Below are positions 1-8,311 of a stretch of DNA of 41,792 nt, one piece after another. The translations under genes were made by a program, and so were the position numbers. This stretch comes from Pyxidicoccus fallax. Its GTDB lineage: Bacteria > Myxococcota > Myxococcia > Myxococcales > Myxococcaceae. A model generated the notes under the pieces. That model saw only the letters and a list, made by a program, of their open reading frames with translations. It did not search any database and had not been told where the DNA came from. Every line of letters starts with the position of its first letter. The first letter of the stretch is position 1. The stretch is taken from positions 1-41,792 of the forward strand of contig NZ_JABBJJ010000079.1 in NCBI RefSeq assembly GCF_012933655.1, read 5' to 3'.

Positions 1-26
1 CTCCCTCCCCCGGGCCGCCGCCTCGC

Positions 27-45
27 TGGAGGAATCATTCCTCCA
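27..45. promoter_or_regulatory. 19-bp perfect palindrome, operator-like
   Basis: The sequence TGGAGGAATCATTCCTCCA has two perfect 9-bp arms around a single central base. This is the size and symmetry of a dimeric repressor site rather than of a terminator, because a 1-nt loop cannot form a hairpin well. The gene it would control lies left of the window or is not recognisable, so a regulatory role is only an inference from symmetry. Confidence 0.3.
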
Positions 46-116
46 CGACGCCCCTTCTACCGGAGGGGGCTGACATGCCAGGGAGGGTGGGACCAGTGTC
101 CGGGGAGGACCTGGCG

Positions 117-210
117 GGTCCTCTGGCTGCGTGCACTTCGCTCCAGCCATCGGACCGAGGGCAGGTCATCTGGCTGCCTGCCCTTCGCTCCAGCCATCGG
201 GGTCGAGGAA
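117..210. repeat. Two near-tandem 47-bp units
   Basis: Positions 117-153 and 164-200 match at nearly every position (TCTGGCTGC...CTTCGCTCCAGCCATCGG), with a 47-bp offset. The second unit drifts after about position 200. The repeat lies in a stretch (1-604) without a convincing gene. Nothing shows a function; a slipped-strand duplication is the simplest reading. Confidence 0.6.
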
Positions 211-604
211 GAGGCCTGAAACGAGCGCGCGGGCTCGGATGTCACGTGGTGCTCTGGGACGAAGCCCGGACCGCAACGAATGCTGCGCGGGGCACCGAAC
301 TCCACGCTCACGACGAGGGAGGGATCCTCCGAGGCAAGAACGATGCGCGCCTCGAATCCGTCGCCGAGCTGCGCGCCCAGGCAGGCCAGGGCGAGACGTA
401 CGGCTCGTCCTTGGAGAGTGTCCGGGCACTGCACCACCCACCGATGGGGCCGCGCCAGGCTCGGCGAGTCCGGCCGGGCCCGGCGACCTCCCTCGGGGGT
501 AACCGCACCTCTCGGACTTCGCGGCAGGTTGCGCACACGGCCTTCAAGGACCTCACGGAGCCGCAGGCAGCACTCGCGGCCCCACCGGCCATCCCTGAAG
601 CGGG

Positions 605-1939
605 TCAGCGCAGGTCCGACGGCAGCCGCGGCGAGGACAGCAGCTCGCGGAACACCTGCCAGCGCCGCTCGGGTGACGCACCGGGGCCCGCGTGGCGCTC
701 CACGTACTGCTTCACCATGTCCTGGCCCAGGTTGTAGTTGATGACGTACGCGCGATACGTGTCGATGAAGGACATGCGCTGCGTCGCGCGCTCCGGCGAC
801 ACCAGCCCGTAGCGCACGAGCCAGTCGCGTGCCGCCTCCCGGCTCATGCTTCCGTCGAGGTACCGGCGCGCGGCCTCGTTGCCCACGTAGGACAGCTTCG
901 CGGCCAGCTCCTCCACGCGCACGTAGTTGGCGGCGCGCTTCGGGTCGAGCCCCGCGAGCGGGAACAGGACGTCACGCAGGTACGCCTCCGCGTCGGGGAA
1001 GGCCACGTCGATACCGTAGTTGGCGCTGCCCTCGGCGATGAGCGACATGGGCGAGAAGAGCGGGTACACCGTGAACTCCACCCACCCGCGCTCGCGCACG
1101 AGGTGCTGCTCCAGCAGCGCGTTGTAGACATGGTGGCCGGGGTAGCCCTCGTGCGCCGCCAGGTCGATGGCGCGCAGGATGAAGATGGGCAGGTCGGTGT
1201 TGATTTGGATGAGGCTGGTCGCGTTGCCCTTGAACCAGTTGTAGCCACCCCACGGCTTCTGGGTGACGTACTCCAGCGTGAAGGTCTCATGCGCCGGCAG
1301 CGTCACGTGCTTCAGCGTGCGGCGGCGGGCCTCCTCGATGGCGGCGCGGAAGACGGGGTCCAGCTTGTCCTTGGGAATGACGAAGTCCTTCCGGAACCGC
1401 TCCAGGCGCTCGCCCAGCGGGCCCGAGCCGGGCACGAGCTTCTCCAGCTCGGAGATCATCGCCTCGAACTCCGCCTCGGTGTGCCCCGGGTCCTTCGCGT
1501 CGTAGAGGGCCTGGCTCTCCTCGTCGAACTTCAGCCGCTCGCCGGACAGCATCCGCACCCGCGCGGCGAGGGCGGACAGCTGCGTCAGCAGGAAGCGGCG
1601 GCGCATCGCGAGGAGCGTCTCCGAGGGCTCCGGTACGGCCTCCACGGACTTCACCAGCGCGGCGGCGCGCGAGGCAATCTCGGGCAGGGGCAGCTTCGTG
1701 GCCTCCGCCTCCTTCTTCCAGTCCTCCGGCCCGTAGTACGCGTCCACGTAGTTGCCGTCATGCTGGCCCACGGCGAGGACCAGCTTCACGTACTGCTCGG
1801 CGGAGGAATCCAGGGGGGAAGGTGTCGTCATCGGCGTTTCAGTCGAGGGCTGCGAGGAGGACGTCGCGCCCCGCGTGGCGCAGGCGAGCACCAGCGAGGT
1901 GAAGGCGAGAACGGACAGGCGTCGGAGGCTCGTGAGCAT
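605..1939 (-). CDS. DUF885 family lipoprotein, putative metallopeptidase
   Basis: This 444-residue protein starts at ATG 1939, where a lipoprotein signal peptide begins (MLTSLRR...LVLAC, lipid-modified Cys at about residue 20). A longer frame reaching 2053 would place extra residues ahead of the signal and is rejected. DUF885 proteins carry a zinc-peptidase-like HEGYPGHH signature, seen here at about residues 263-270, followed by the helical second half ending in the family-typical NYNLGQDMVKQYVE. The length fits a compact member of the family. The substrate is unknown; family membership suggests peptide or ester hydrolysis at the inner or outer membrane. It is divergent from the hydrolase gene at 2059, with a 119-bp shared upstream region. 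Confidence 0.85.
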   Translation of the reverse strand: MLTSLRRLSVLAFTSLVLACATRGATSSSQPSTETPMTTPSPLDSSAEQYVKLVLAVGQHDGNYVDAYYGPEDWKKEAEATKLPLPEIASRAAALVKSVEAVPEPSETLLAMRRRFLLTQLSALAARVRMLSGERLKFDEESQALYDAKDPGHTEAEFEAMISELEKLVPGSGPLGERLERFRKDFVIPKDKLDPVFRAAIEEARRRTLKHVTLPAHETFTLEYVTQKPWGGYNWFKGNATSLIQINTDLPIFILRAIDLAAHEGYPGHHVYNALLEQHLVRERGWVEFTVYPLFSPMSLIAEGSANYGIDVAFPDAEAYLRDVLFPLAGLDPKRAANYVRVEELAAKLSYVGNEAARRYLDGSMSREAARDWLVRYGLVSPERATQRMSFIDTYRAYVINYNLGQDMVKQYVERHAGPGASPERRWQVFRELLSSPRLPSDLR

Positions 1940-2058
1940 GGCGTGGCCCGGTTGTAGATGGCCCGTGCCGCGAGTTCCAGCGGCACCCCGCCGCCACGGC
2001 GTCTTCGCGTTGCGTGAAATAAAGCAAGACGGGCGCTGTTCGCGCGTCGACACCGCAT

Positions 2059-2859
2059 ATGAACCGAACTGCCTGGATACGAAGACTGGGGCTCACGCTC
2101 GTGGCGCTCGGCGCGGTGGGCTGCGCGCATCGCCCCGCCGCCACGCCTCCGACGACCCCCACCACCGCGCTCCCTGGCTGGGTCCTCACCCATGAGGACG
2201 ATGACTTCCCCTACGTGAGCTTCACGGTGGGCGCGCCGGAGCGCGGCCAGCCGCTGCCCATGTACCTCGCGCTCCACTACATGAGCGCGAGCATGCCCAC
2301 CACGCTGGGCCAGTTCGCCTCCCTGCCCGGCCCCGCGCGCGTCATCGTTCCCCGGGGACAATGGCCCTACAAGGACGGCTTCGCGTGGTGGGTCATCGAC
2401 CCGAAGGAGCCCGCGCCGGACCGGACCGAGGCTCAGCGCATGTCATCGCTGACCGACCGGCTCATGCGCTTCACGCAGCGGCTGACGGAGCGGCACCCCA
2501 CCCAGGGCCGGCCCTTCGTCATGGGCCTCTCCCAGGGAGGAGACCTGAGCCTGCTGCTGGCCCTGCGGTACCCCATGCTCTTCCAGGCCGCGCTCCCCAT
2601 CGCGGCGCGGCTGCCTTCCTCGCTGAGCAGCAAGGCACGGTGCGACGCCTCGACGGCCATCCCCATCGAATTCTTCCACGGCGAGGCGGACACCACCGCC
2701 TTCTATTCCGAGACGAAGGCCACCGCCGAGGCGCTCGAGGCCGCGGGCTGCTTCGTGAGGTTCCATACCTATCCAGGCGTGGCGCACGACTACACCGAGA
2801 CGCAACAGGCCGACGTGGCGGCACGGCTCCGTGACCTGCGCACGGCGCCTCGTGGATAG
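2059..2859 (+). CDS. Alpha/beta-hydrolase lipoprotein (phospholipase/carboxylesterase type)
   Basis: The protein has 266 residues. The N-terminus (MNRTAWIRRLGLTLVALGAV then GC, Cys22) looks like a lipoprotein signal. The nucleophile elbow GLSQGG puts the catalytic serine at residue 158. A plausible acid is Asp211 in HGEAD and the histidine is His243 in PGVAHDY. This arrangement is that of the small phospholipase/carboxylesterase and dienelactone-hydrolase-like esterases. The likely reaction is hydrolysis of an ester or thioester bond in the cell envelope; the substrate cannot be read from the sequence. It is divergent from the DUF885 gene, and the chitosanase gene follows on the same strand after 89 bp. 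Confidence 0.82.
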   Translation: MNRTAWIRRLGLTLVALGAVGCAHRPAATPPTTPTTALPGWVLTHEDDDFPYVSFTVGAPERGQPLPMYLALHYMSASMPTTLGQFASLPGPARVIVPRGQWPYKDGFAWWVIDPKEPAPDRTEAQRMSSLTDRLMRFTQRLTERHPTQGRPFVMGLSQGGDLSLLLALRYPMLFQAALPIAARLPSSLSSKARCDASTAIPIEFFHGEADTTAFYSETKATAEALEAAGCFVRFHTYPGVAHDYTETQQADVAARLRDLRTAPRG

Positions 2860-2948
2860 CCCGGACGTCGCCTCCATGTCTTTCTGCTATTCCGTGTATG
2901 GCGCGGATGCCTCCACCCGCGAGGCCGCGCCAGGAAAGGAAGCCGGAC

Positions 2949-4250
2949 ATGAGAGCGCATCGGAGGAGCAGGACCTGGGTGTACGCGGCGTTGGCGGCGG
3001 CGCTGGCGGGCTGCGCGCCGGACACGGAGGGCACGGAGGTGCTCCCGGCCACGGAAGGCCAGGCGCTGGCGGCCTGCTCGTACAGCATCACCACGAACAC
3101 GTACGTGGGCTCGGAGTACTGGGGCACCATCATCTTCAGGAACACGGGCACGGCGGCCATGACGCGGCCGACGATTGCCTTTGGCGTCCCCAGCGGCGTC
3201 GTCTGTGATTACGACGAGCCCGGCTGGACGCACACGCAGAGCGGCACGACGTGCACGTACTCGCGGACGTCGGACCTGACGGTGGGCGTGAATGCGTCGT
3301 ACACGTTCTATTACTCGACGACGTCGAACACGTCGTTCACCGCCACCAACATCCAGATTTCCGACCCGAGCTGCGGGAGCACCCCGCCTCCGCCGGGCCC
3401 CGGGATGACCGCCAACCAGAAGAAGGTGTCCGAGGACCTGACGAGCATCTGGGAGAACGACACGCCCACCATCGACTACGCCTACTCGGAGAACATCGGG
3501 GACGGGCGCGGGTACACGAGCGGGCGCGCGGGCTTCTGCACCGGCACGGGTGACGCCATCCAGGTCATCCAGTGCTACGTCAACCTGCGCAGCGCGGCCA
3601 ACGGCAACCTGATGGCGAAGTACATGCCGGGGCTCACCACCATCAACAACCGCTTCCTCTCCACGGGGCAGTCCCAGGCCTCCACGGCCGAGCTCGACGC
3701 CGTGGGCAACTGGCGCGCCGACTGGGCCACCAGCTACAACAACACGACGACGCGCGCGGACTTCAAGATCTGCCAGGACCAGGTGAATGACAAGCTCTAT
3801 TACACGCCCGCCATGAACGAGGCCGCGAAGTGGGGCCTCGTCACCGCGCTGTCGAAGGCCGCGCTGTACGACGCCTATATCAACCACGGTGAGTCCGGAA
3901 TCCGCAGCCTCATCCGCGCCGCCAACACCGCGGTGGGCAACTCCGGTCAGGTGGCGCCCGTCATCGGCTACAACGGCATCACCGAGAACGCGTGGCTGCA
4001 GCGGTTCCTGGAGAAGCGCCGCGACGTGCTCGCGGCGGACTCGACGTGGATTGAAGCCGTGGACCGCGTCGCCGCCTACGAGAAGCTGCGCCGGCGCGGC
4101 AACTGGGACCTGGGCACCGCCTTCCGCAACGACGTGCGCGCCCGCGACTGCTGGGGCACGAGCTACCCGTTCAGCGGCTACACGGTGCGGCAGATCAACC
4201 CGGATGGGAGCTGGAGCACGCCGACGTCGTACACGTACTCCTGCCAGTGA
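2949..4250 (+). CDS. GH46 chitosanase with N-terminal CBM2-like domain
   Basis: This 433-residue protein starts at ATG 2949, preceded by AGGAAAGGAAG. A frame extending to 2898 is rejected because it would put 17 Arg/Pro-rich residues before the signal. Residues 1-22 form a lipoprotein-like signal (ALAGC). Residues about 42-142 are a Cys-, Thr- and Ser-rich beta domain resembling CBM2, then a Pro-rich linker. Residues about 153-433 match glycoside hydrolase family 46: the acid Glu169 (in SIWENDT) and base Asp185 (in NIGDGRGYT) correspond to the Glu22/Asp40 pair known from the Streptomyces N174 enzyme, and GFCTGTGD is also conserved. It should hydrolyse beta-1,4-glucosamine linkages in chitosan outside the cell, consistent with attack on fungal cell walls. 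Confidence 0.92.
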   Translation: MRAHRRSRTWVYAALAAALAGCAPDTEGTEVLPATEGQALAACSYSITTNTYVGSEYWGTIIFRNTGTAAMTRPTIAFGVPSGVVCDYDEPGWTHTQSGTTCTYSRTSDLTVGVNASYTFYYSTTSNTSFTATNIQISDPSCGSTPPPPGPGMTANQKKVSEDLTSIWENDTPTIDYAYSENIGDGRGYTSGRAGFCTGTGDAIQVIQCYVNLRSAANGNLMAKYMPGLTTINNRFLSTGQSQASTAELDAVGNWRADWATSYNNTTTRADFKICQDQVNDKLYYTPAMNEAAKWGLVTALSKAALYDAYINHGESGIRSLIRAANTAVGNSGQVAPVIGYNGITENAWLQRFLEKRRDVLAADSTWIEAVDRVAAYEKLRRRGNWDLGTAFRNDVRARDCWGTSYPFSGYTVRQINPDGSWSTPTSYTYSCQ

Positions 4251-4264
4251 GCCGCACGGGACGG

Positions 4265-4290
4265 ATGAGCGCCCCGCGACGGGCGCTCAT
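4265..4290. terminator. Bidirectional hairpin between convergent genes
   Basis: A perfect 10-bp stem, ATGAGCGCCC and GGGCGCTCAT, encloses a 6-nt loop CGCGAC. It lies between the chitosanase stop (4250) and the stop of the convergent HEAT-repeat gene (4287-4289, inside the right arm). Neither side has a long T-tract, so it may work as a weak intrinsic or transcript-protecting hairpin for both genes. Confidence 0.65.
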
Positions 4291-6083
4291 TCGAACCGCT
4301 TCAGGGCCTTGGCCGCCGCTTCCCGGACGGGGTAGCGGGGCCTGTCACGAGTGCCGTCCCCGGAGAGGTAGTGCCCGTCCGTGTACGCATCCGTGACCAG
4401 CTGCTTCAGCCGGGGAACGGCGAGCGGTGAGCCGAGCCGTCCCAGTGCCTCCGCGGTGACCTCGCGGGTCTTCCCATCCGTGGAATCGAGGAGCGGCAGG
4501 AGCCGCTTCACCACGGCATCACGCTCCTTCGGCTTCAGCGTGGTGGCGCACCGCTCTCCGAGCCCGTGGATGTTGCGCGTCCAGCTCGTTCCTCCATGGC
4601 TGAAACCTCCGCTGTCCTCGGCGCAGGGGTCGTGCCTGGGCCGCTCCGCGAGGAGGCTGAATGCGGTAACGGCGCGGTGCTGGGTCTCCCCCACGGAGTC
4701 GGCCGTCATGGCGAGCAGGGGCTCCAGCGCCTCACGCTGGGCGACATCCGCGAACCCTTCCAGGGCCAGCACCCGCTTCTCCCACGCTTCCGGCCCGCGC
4801 TCCTGGAGGCGCCGGAGCGCGGCCGTGCGCAGGGGCTCGCGGGCCGAGGACAGCACCTGCTTCAGCTCCTCCGGCGGGAGGTCCCGGTGACGCGTCACCA
4901 GGGCGCCCCGGTACAGCCGCTTCACGTCGAAGCCCGCCGCCCGCAGCCGCGCCAGCCCGTAGGGTGCCGGGTCGTCGTCGACGCGGTACTTCCCGTCGAG
5001 GTCCAGGAGGCGCTCGACCACGACGCCCCGGCAGCCCGCGTGCAGCTCGGTGGCGCGGATGACGCCACGAAGCTGCTCCTCCCAGACGAGGTCCGCCCCC
5101 GTCCCGCACGCGCCATCCGACGGCGTGACGCGCCGATAGAGGGCCGCGGCCTCGGCGAAGGCTCCGAGGTCCTCCCGCACGTTGGCCCACTCCCGCATCA
5201 CCGCGGAGAAGCGGGAGCCGTGCCAGCCGTAGGCGTTCTCCTCGCTGGCCTTCAGGGGCCCCGGATAACCCAGCAGCGTGAGGTAGCGGTGCGCCGCGGT
5301 ATCCATGCCCTGGAGGTCTCCCCGCAGGCGCGCCGCCTTCAGCTCCTCGTGGGCCGCATCGAGCGTGGCGTTGGCCGGCGCGGGCTTGCGCCAGTCACCA
5401 CCGGGCTCCACCGTCTCCCCCACCGGAGGACCGGCCTCCCGGACCGCGGCGAGGAAGTACGCGAGGTCCTCCAGTTCCCGCCGCGTGGGCCGCACGGCGA
5501 CGAGCTTGCCGTCCCGGACGCGAAGAGCCGCGAAGTCGCCCAGGGTCGCCAGCTCCGTGGCTACCTCCTCGGCGGAAGGCGGCGCACAGGGGCGAGAGGC
5601 GATGACCGCGGCCATGCGCCGCGTCCGCAAGGTCTCCATGGCGCGCCCCGCGTAGAAGGAGCCCCGGGCATCCAACTGCCAGAGCAGCGGGAGCAGGTCC
5701 GCGCTCCCGTACCGGCCCAGCATGAGGATGAGCGCGTTCGCGCTGTCCTGCACCCGGAGCAGGTCCTTTCCGGCCTCGCGGCTGTACGTCTCGAGTTCCT
5801 TGCAGTCCTCGGTTCCCGCGAGACAGCGCGAGAGCAGTGCCCGGAGCACGCGCTCGACGTCGGCGGCGGGCACCTCGCGCTCGTCGGGGTCTCGGATATC
5901 GGACAACAGCGAGCCCGTGTTCCCCTCGAAGCCGGCTTGGCGGATGAGCGCCTCCGCCTCGGCGAGCGCCGGGAGCTGCTCGCCGGCGGGCGCCGCGGCG
6001 TGCGCTGGAGCGGGCTCACTCGCGTGAGCCTCGCTCGCACCGAGCATTCCACAGCCGAGCAGCATGACGGCGATGGCTCTCAT
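4287..6083 (-). CDS. Exported HEAT-repeat protein
   Basis: A 598-residue protein starting at ATG 6083, which overlaps the TGA of the upstream nucleotidyltransferase gene (ATGA) and follows AGGAGG. Extending the frame to 6443 would run through that upstream gene. Residues 1 to about 23 are a signal peptide (MRAIAVMLLGCGMLGASEAHA). A Cys at position 11 makes a lipoprotein possible, though an A-x-A cleavage at AHA is more likely. The body is alpha-helical; the last 200 residues contain HEAT-type repeats (for example REVTAEALGRLGSPLAVPRL) and the middle has TPR-like helices. It probably scaffolds protein contacts in the periplasm. Its coupling to two cytosolic-type nucleotidyltransferases is odd. 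Confidence 0.8.
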   Translation of the reverse strand: MRAIAVMLLGCGMLGASEAHASEPAPAHAAAPAGEQLPALAEAEALIRQAGFEGNTGSLLSDIRDPDEREVPAADVERVLRALLSRCLAGTEDCKELETYSREAGKDLLRVQDSANALILMLGRYGSADLLPLLWQLDARGSFYAGRAMETLRTRRMAAVIASRPCAPPSAEEVATELATLGDFAALRVRDGKLVAVRPTRRELEDLAYFLAAVREAGPPVGETVEPGGDWRKPAPANATLDAAHEELKAARLRGDLQGMDTAAHRYLTLLGYPGPLKASEENAYGWHGSRFSAVMREWANVREDLGAFAEAAALYRRVTPSDGACGTGADLVWEEQLRGVIRATELHAGCRGVVVERLLDLDGKYRVDDDPAPYGLARLRAAGFDVKRLYRGALVTRHRDLPPEELKQVLSSAREPLRTAALRRLQERGPEAWEKRVLALEGFADVAQREALEPLLAMTADSVGETQHRAVTAFSLLAERPRHDPCAEDSGGFSHGGTSWTRNIHGLGERCATTLKPKERDAVVKRLLPLLDSTDGKTREVTAEALGRLGSPLAVPRLKQLVTDAYTDGHYLSGDGTRDRPRYPVREAAAKALKRFE

Positions 6084-6880
6084 GCACCCCTCCTCACATC
6101 GAAGTGCCGACGACGCAGGTCCAGCATCCACGCCTCCAGCGCGAGCACGGCCTCCTCGGGCGGGTCCTCGGGCAGGACGGACTCGGGCACGGCGGCGTCG
6201 AGCACCTCGAAGGAGCGCGCCACCTCCGCGCGCCACTTCTGGCTCAGCTCCTCCGGCAGCTCGCTCTTCTCCCCACGCCGCTTCTGCTCCACCAGCGCGT
6301 GCGCCTCCGAGAAGCCATACAGGTCCAAAAGCTCGGTGACGTCCGTCTCCACCGTGCCGGTGCGCAGGGCGTGCGTCCCCGTCAGCGTGGTGCGCAGGAC
6401 GTAGAGCAGCTTCTTCGCGGACTTGAAGCCGCTCTTCTCCCACTCGCGCAGCTGGCCGTGGGCGAAGCCCCGGTAGTGCCGGTGCACGCGGCGCGACATC
6501 ACCGCGCGCACGAGGGGCTTCAGCCCCTCCAGCTCCGGCGACGCGCGCACGCAGATGGCGCCGAGCACCCGCTCGAGGTAGTTGCCATTGCCCTGCAGGA
6601 TGCCCTGGAGCACCGGCTGCAGCTCATTGGACGAGTAGTCCACCTCCACGCCATCCACCACCTGGAGCCGCTCGGCGGTGATGTGCTTGGGCTGCAAGCC
6701 CAGCAGCACCGCGGTGGGCGCCACGTGGATGGACTTCAAGTCGAGGTCGCTGTCCGGCGAGGGAAAGCCATACGCGTGCGCGCCCGAGAGGGCCACGACG
6801 AGGTGCTCGCGCTTCGCGGACTCCTCGTCGAGCACCCGGTCAGCCACCACGCGCTCATGTTCCTTCAGCGTGCCCTTCAT
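6080..6880 (-). CDS. RlaP-type nucleotidyltransferase (second of tandem pair)
   Basis: The protein has 266 residues. It starts at ATG 6880, overlapping the TGA of the preceding gene by 4 bp. The nucleotidyltransferase signature is SGAHAYGFPSPDSDLDL, residues 32-48, with metal-binding Asp45 and Asp47; this is the G-S/A-x-n-D-x-D pattern of the DNA polymerase beta superfamily. It matches the PF10127 group (named RlaP because members occur beside RNA ligases in RNA repair loci), followed by the helical C-terminal half typical of the group. No RNA ligase is encoded nearby. The expected chemistry is nucleotide transfer to an RNA or protein acceptor; the substrate is unknown. Confidence 0.82.
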   Translation of the reverse strand: MKGTLKEHERVVADRVLDEESAKREHLVVALSGAHAYGFPSPDSDLDLKSIHVAPTAVLLGLQPKHITAERLQVVDGVEVDYSSNELQPVLQGILQGNGNYLERVLGAICVRASPELEGLKPLVRAVMSRRVHRHYRGFAHGQLREWEKSGFKSAKKLLYVLRTTLTGTHALRTGTVETDVTELLDLYGFSEAHALVEQKRRGEKSELPEELSQKWRAEVARSFEVLDAAVPESVLPEDPPEEAVLALEAWMLDLRRRHFDVRRGA

Positions 6881-8172
6881 TCCGAATCCCTCCACTCCAT
6901 GGCCGGGGCCTCCGGCGCGTCGCGTCCCAACGGGCCGGGCTCCTTCAGCACCCAGCGCCGCGCCACCTCGTCGCCCACGCGCCGCAGCAGCCGGTCCGCG
7001 CGCTCGTAGTCCGGATGCTCCGGCAGCCGGCTCTCCCGGTGCGCGGCCTCCAAATCGGGCGCCATGGCCTCCGCGTCCCGCAGCACGTCCTCCAGCGGCA
7101 CGCGGCCCGCCTTGATGTCCAGCAGCCGCGCCTTCAGCGCGCCCGTCGCCTCGAACGTGGGCTCGCCCGTGCGCAGCCAGCCCGTGGCGGTGGCCACCAG
7201 CCGCAGCAGGTTGTAGGCGTTCTTCGGCCGCAGCTCGCGCGCGGACGGAGGCCGCTGCCCGCCGCCCCGCGCGTACGCGGTGAGCGCCGCGAAGTCGTTG
7301 GCCGTCAAGAGCCCCTGGTCCCACAGCGAGCGGTAGAGCTGCTTCACGTACGTCTTCGCCGCCAGCAGCGCGTCCTGCTGCGAGGGCGCCGTCCGGGGAG
7401 ACACGGCGGCCAGCCGCTTCGCCACCTCGTCCAGGTCCGGGGCCGGGTCCTCGCACAGCCACTCCAGGAGCAGGTCGCGGTGCTCGGCCAACCGCTGGCT
7501 GCGGGTGAGCTTGTCGAGCTGGCTCATGGCATAGCGGCCAAAGCTGCCGAAGATGGCCTTGGACACGAAGGCGCCGCGCTCGGCGAGGAGCCACTCGCCC
7601 AGCACGTCCTTCGCCGTGGCGCCGGGGACGAAGAGCGTCTCCAGCGTGTTGGGGTCCGCGCGCAGCGCCTGCTCCACCGTCTTGCGTACCTCCCAGTAGG
7701 TGGTGCTGCCGTCAGCGCTGACGAGGTCCATCGGCGCCTCGACGAGGCCGAAGGTCCACGGCAGCGGCAGCGCGAAGACACCGCGCACGTCCACGTCCGA
7801 GTTCTCGTTGGCCAGGCCCCACGCGTGGCTGCCCACGCGCGTCTCCAGCACCACGCAGGGCGTGAGCGCCGACCACGCGGCCTCGCGGCGGCGGGCGAAG
7901 TTCACCTGCCCCATGCGCCGGGGCACGAGCTCCTCGCGGGCGAACCACACCTCGCCCACGCCGACAATCTGTACGTCGAAGCCACCGTCATGCGCGCGGA
8001 CGACGCGGCCCACCACGCCTTGAGGGATGCGGCGCCCACCGGAGGCCATGCGCTCCACGCGCGTCGTCACCTCGGTGCCGTGCGGCAGGGGCACCGACAG
8101 CCGGTCCACCTGCTCCAGTCCCCGGATGCGCGCGCTCCCCTGGCGCGGGGTGTCCGTCGGAGAATCACTCAT
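6877..8172 (-). CDS. RlaP-type nucleotidyltransferase with extra N-terminal domain (first of tandem pair)
   Basis: A 431-residue protein. ATG 8172 is chosen over GTG 8175 because GGAGG sits 6 nt upstream of the ATG and only 3 nt from the GTG. Residues about 45-90 form an extra small beta domain (VVGRVVRAHDGGFDVQIVG). The catalytic motif is GSHAWGLANENSDVDV at 114-129, with Asp126 and Asp128 as metal ligands. The rest is the helical PF10127-type region. It is the promoter-proximal gene of a coupled three-gene operon running to 4287. The two nucleotidyltransferases share motifs but differ in length and N-terminus, so they are ancient paralogues rather than a recent duplication. Confidence 0.85.
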   Translation of the reverse strand: MSDSPTDTPRQGSARIRGLEQVDRLSVPLPHGTEVTTRVERMASGGRRIPQGVVGRVVRAHDGGFDVQIVGVGEVWFAREELVPRRMGQVNFARRREAAWSALTPCVVLETRVGSHAWGLANENSDVDVRGVFALPLPWTFGLVEAPMDLVSADGSTTYWEVRKTVEQALRADPNTLETLFVPGATAKDVLGEWLLAERGAFVSKAIFGSFGRYAMSQLDKLTRSQRLAEHRDLLLEWLCEDPAPDLDEVAKRLAAVSPRTAPSQQDALLAAKTYVKQLYRSLWDQGLLTANDFAALTAYARGGGQRPPSARELRPKNAYNLLRLVATATGWLRTGEPTFEATGALKARLLDIKAGRVPLEDVLRDAEAMAPDLEAAHRESRLPEHPDYERADRLLRRVGDEVARRWVLKEPGPLGRDAPEAPAMEWRDSE

Positions 8173-8311
8173 CACTCACCTCCCCATGCGGTGCGGAGTC
8201 GTCTCCAGACGACAGCGCGGGCGCGGAACTGACGCCCCGGCCCCATGCTAGGCCACCCGGTGGGGACAGGGGAGACCGAGCCTCACGGCGCAAGCAGGGC
8301 TTCGAGGAGTC

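Larger units (their letters stand above)
1..604. other. Non-coding or degenerate left edge
   Basis: No reading frame here resembles a known family. The best minus-strand frame (536 down to 57) starts with GTG and would encode about 159 residues. Its central part (residues about 45-105) has fairly ordinary composition (for example GFEARIVLASEDPSLVVSVE), but both ends are Arg/Pro/Ser-rich as in shadow frames. It could be the decayed remnant of a gene following the DUF885 gene on the same strand. The stretch also holds the 19-bp palindrome and the 47-bp repeats. Confidence 0.4.

Noticed and set aside
57..536. A 159-codon minus frame at the left edge
   Set aside because: Only the central third looks protein-like, no family is recognisable, and it includes the 47-bp repeats.
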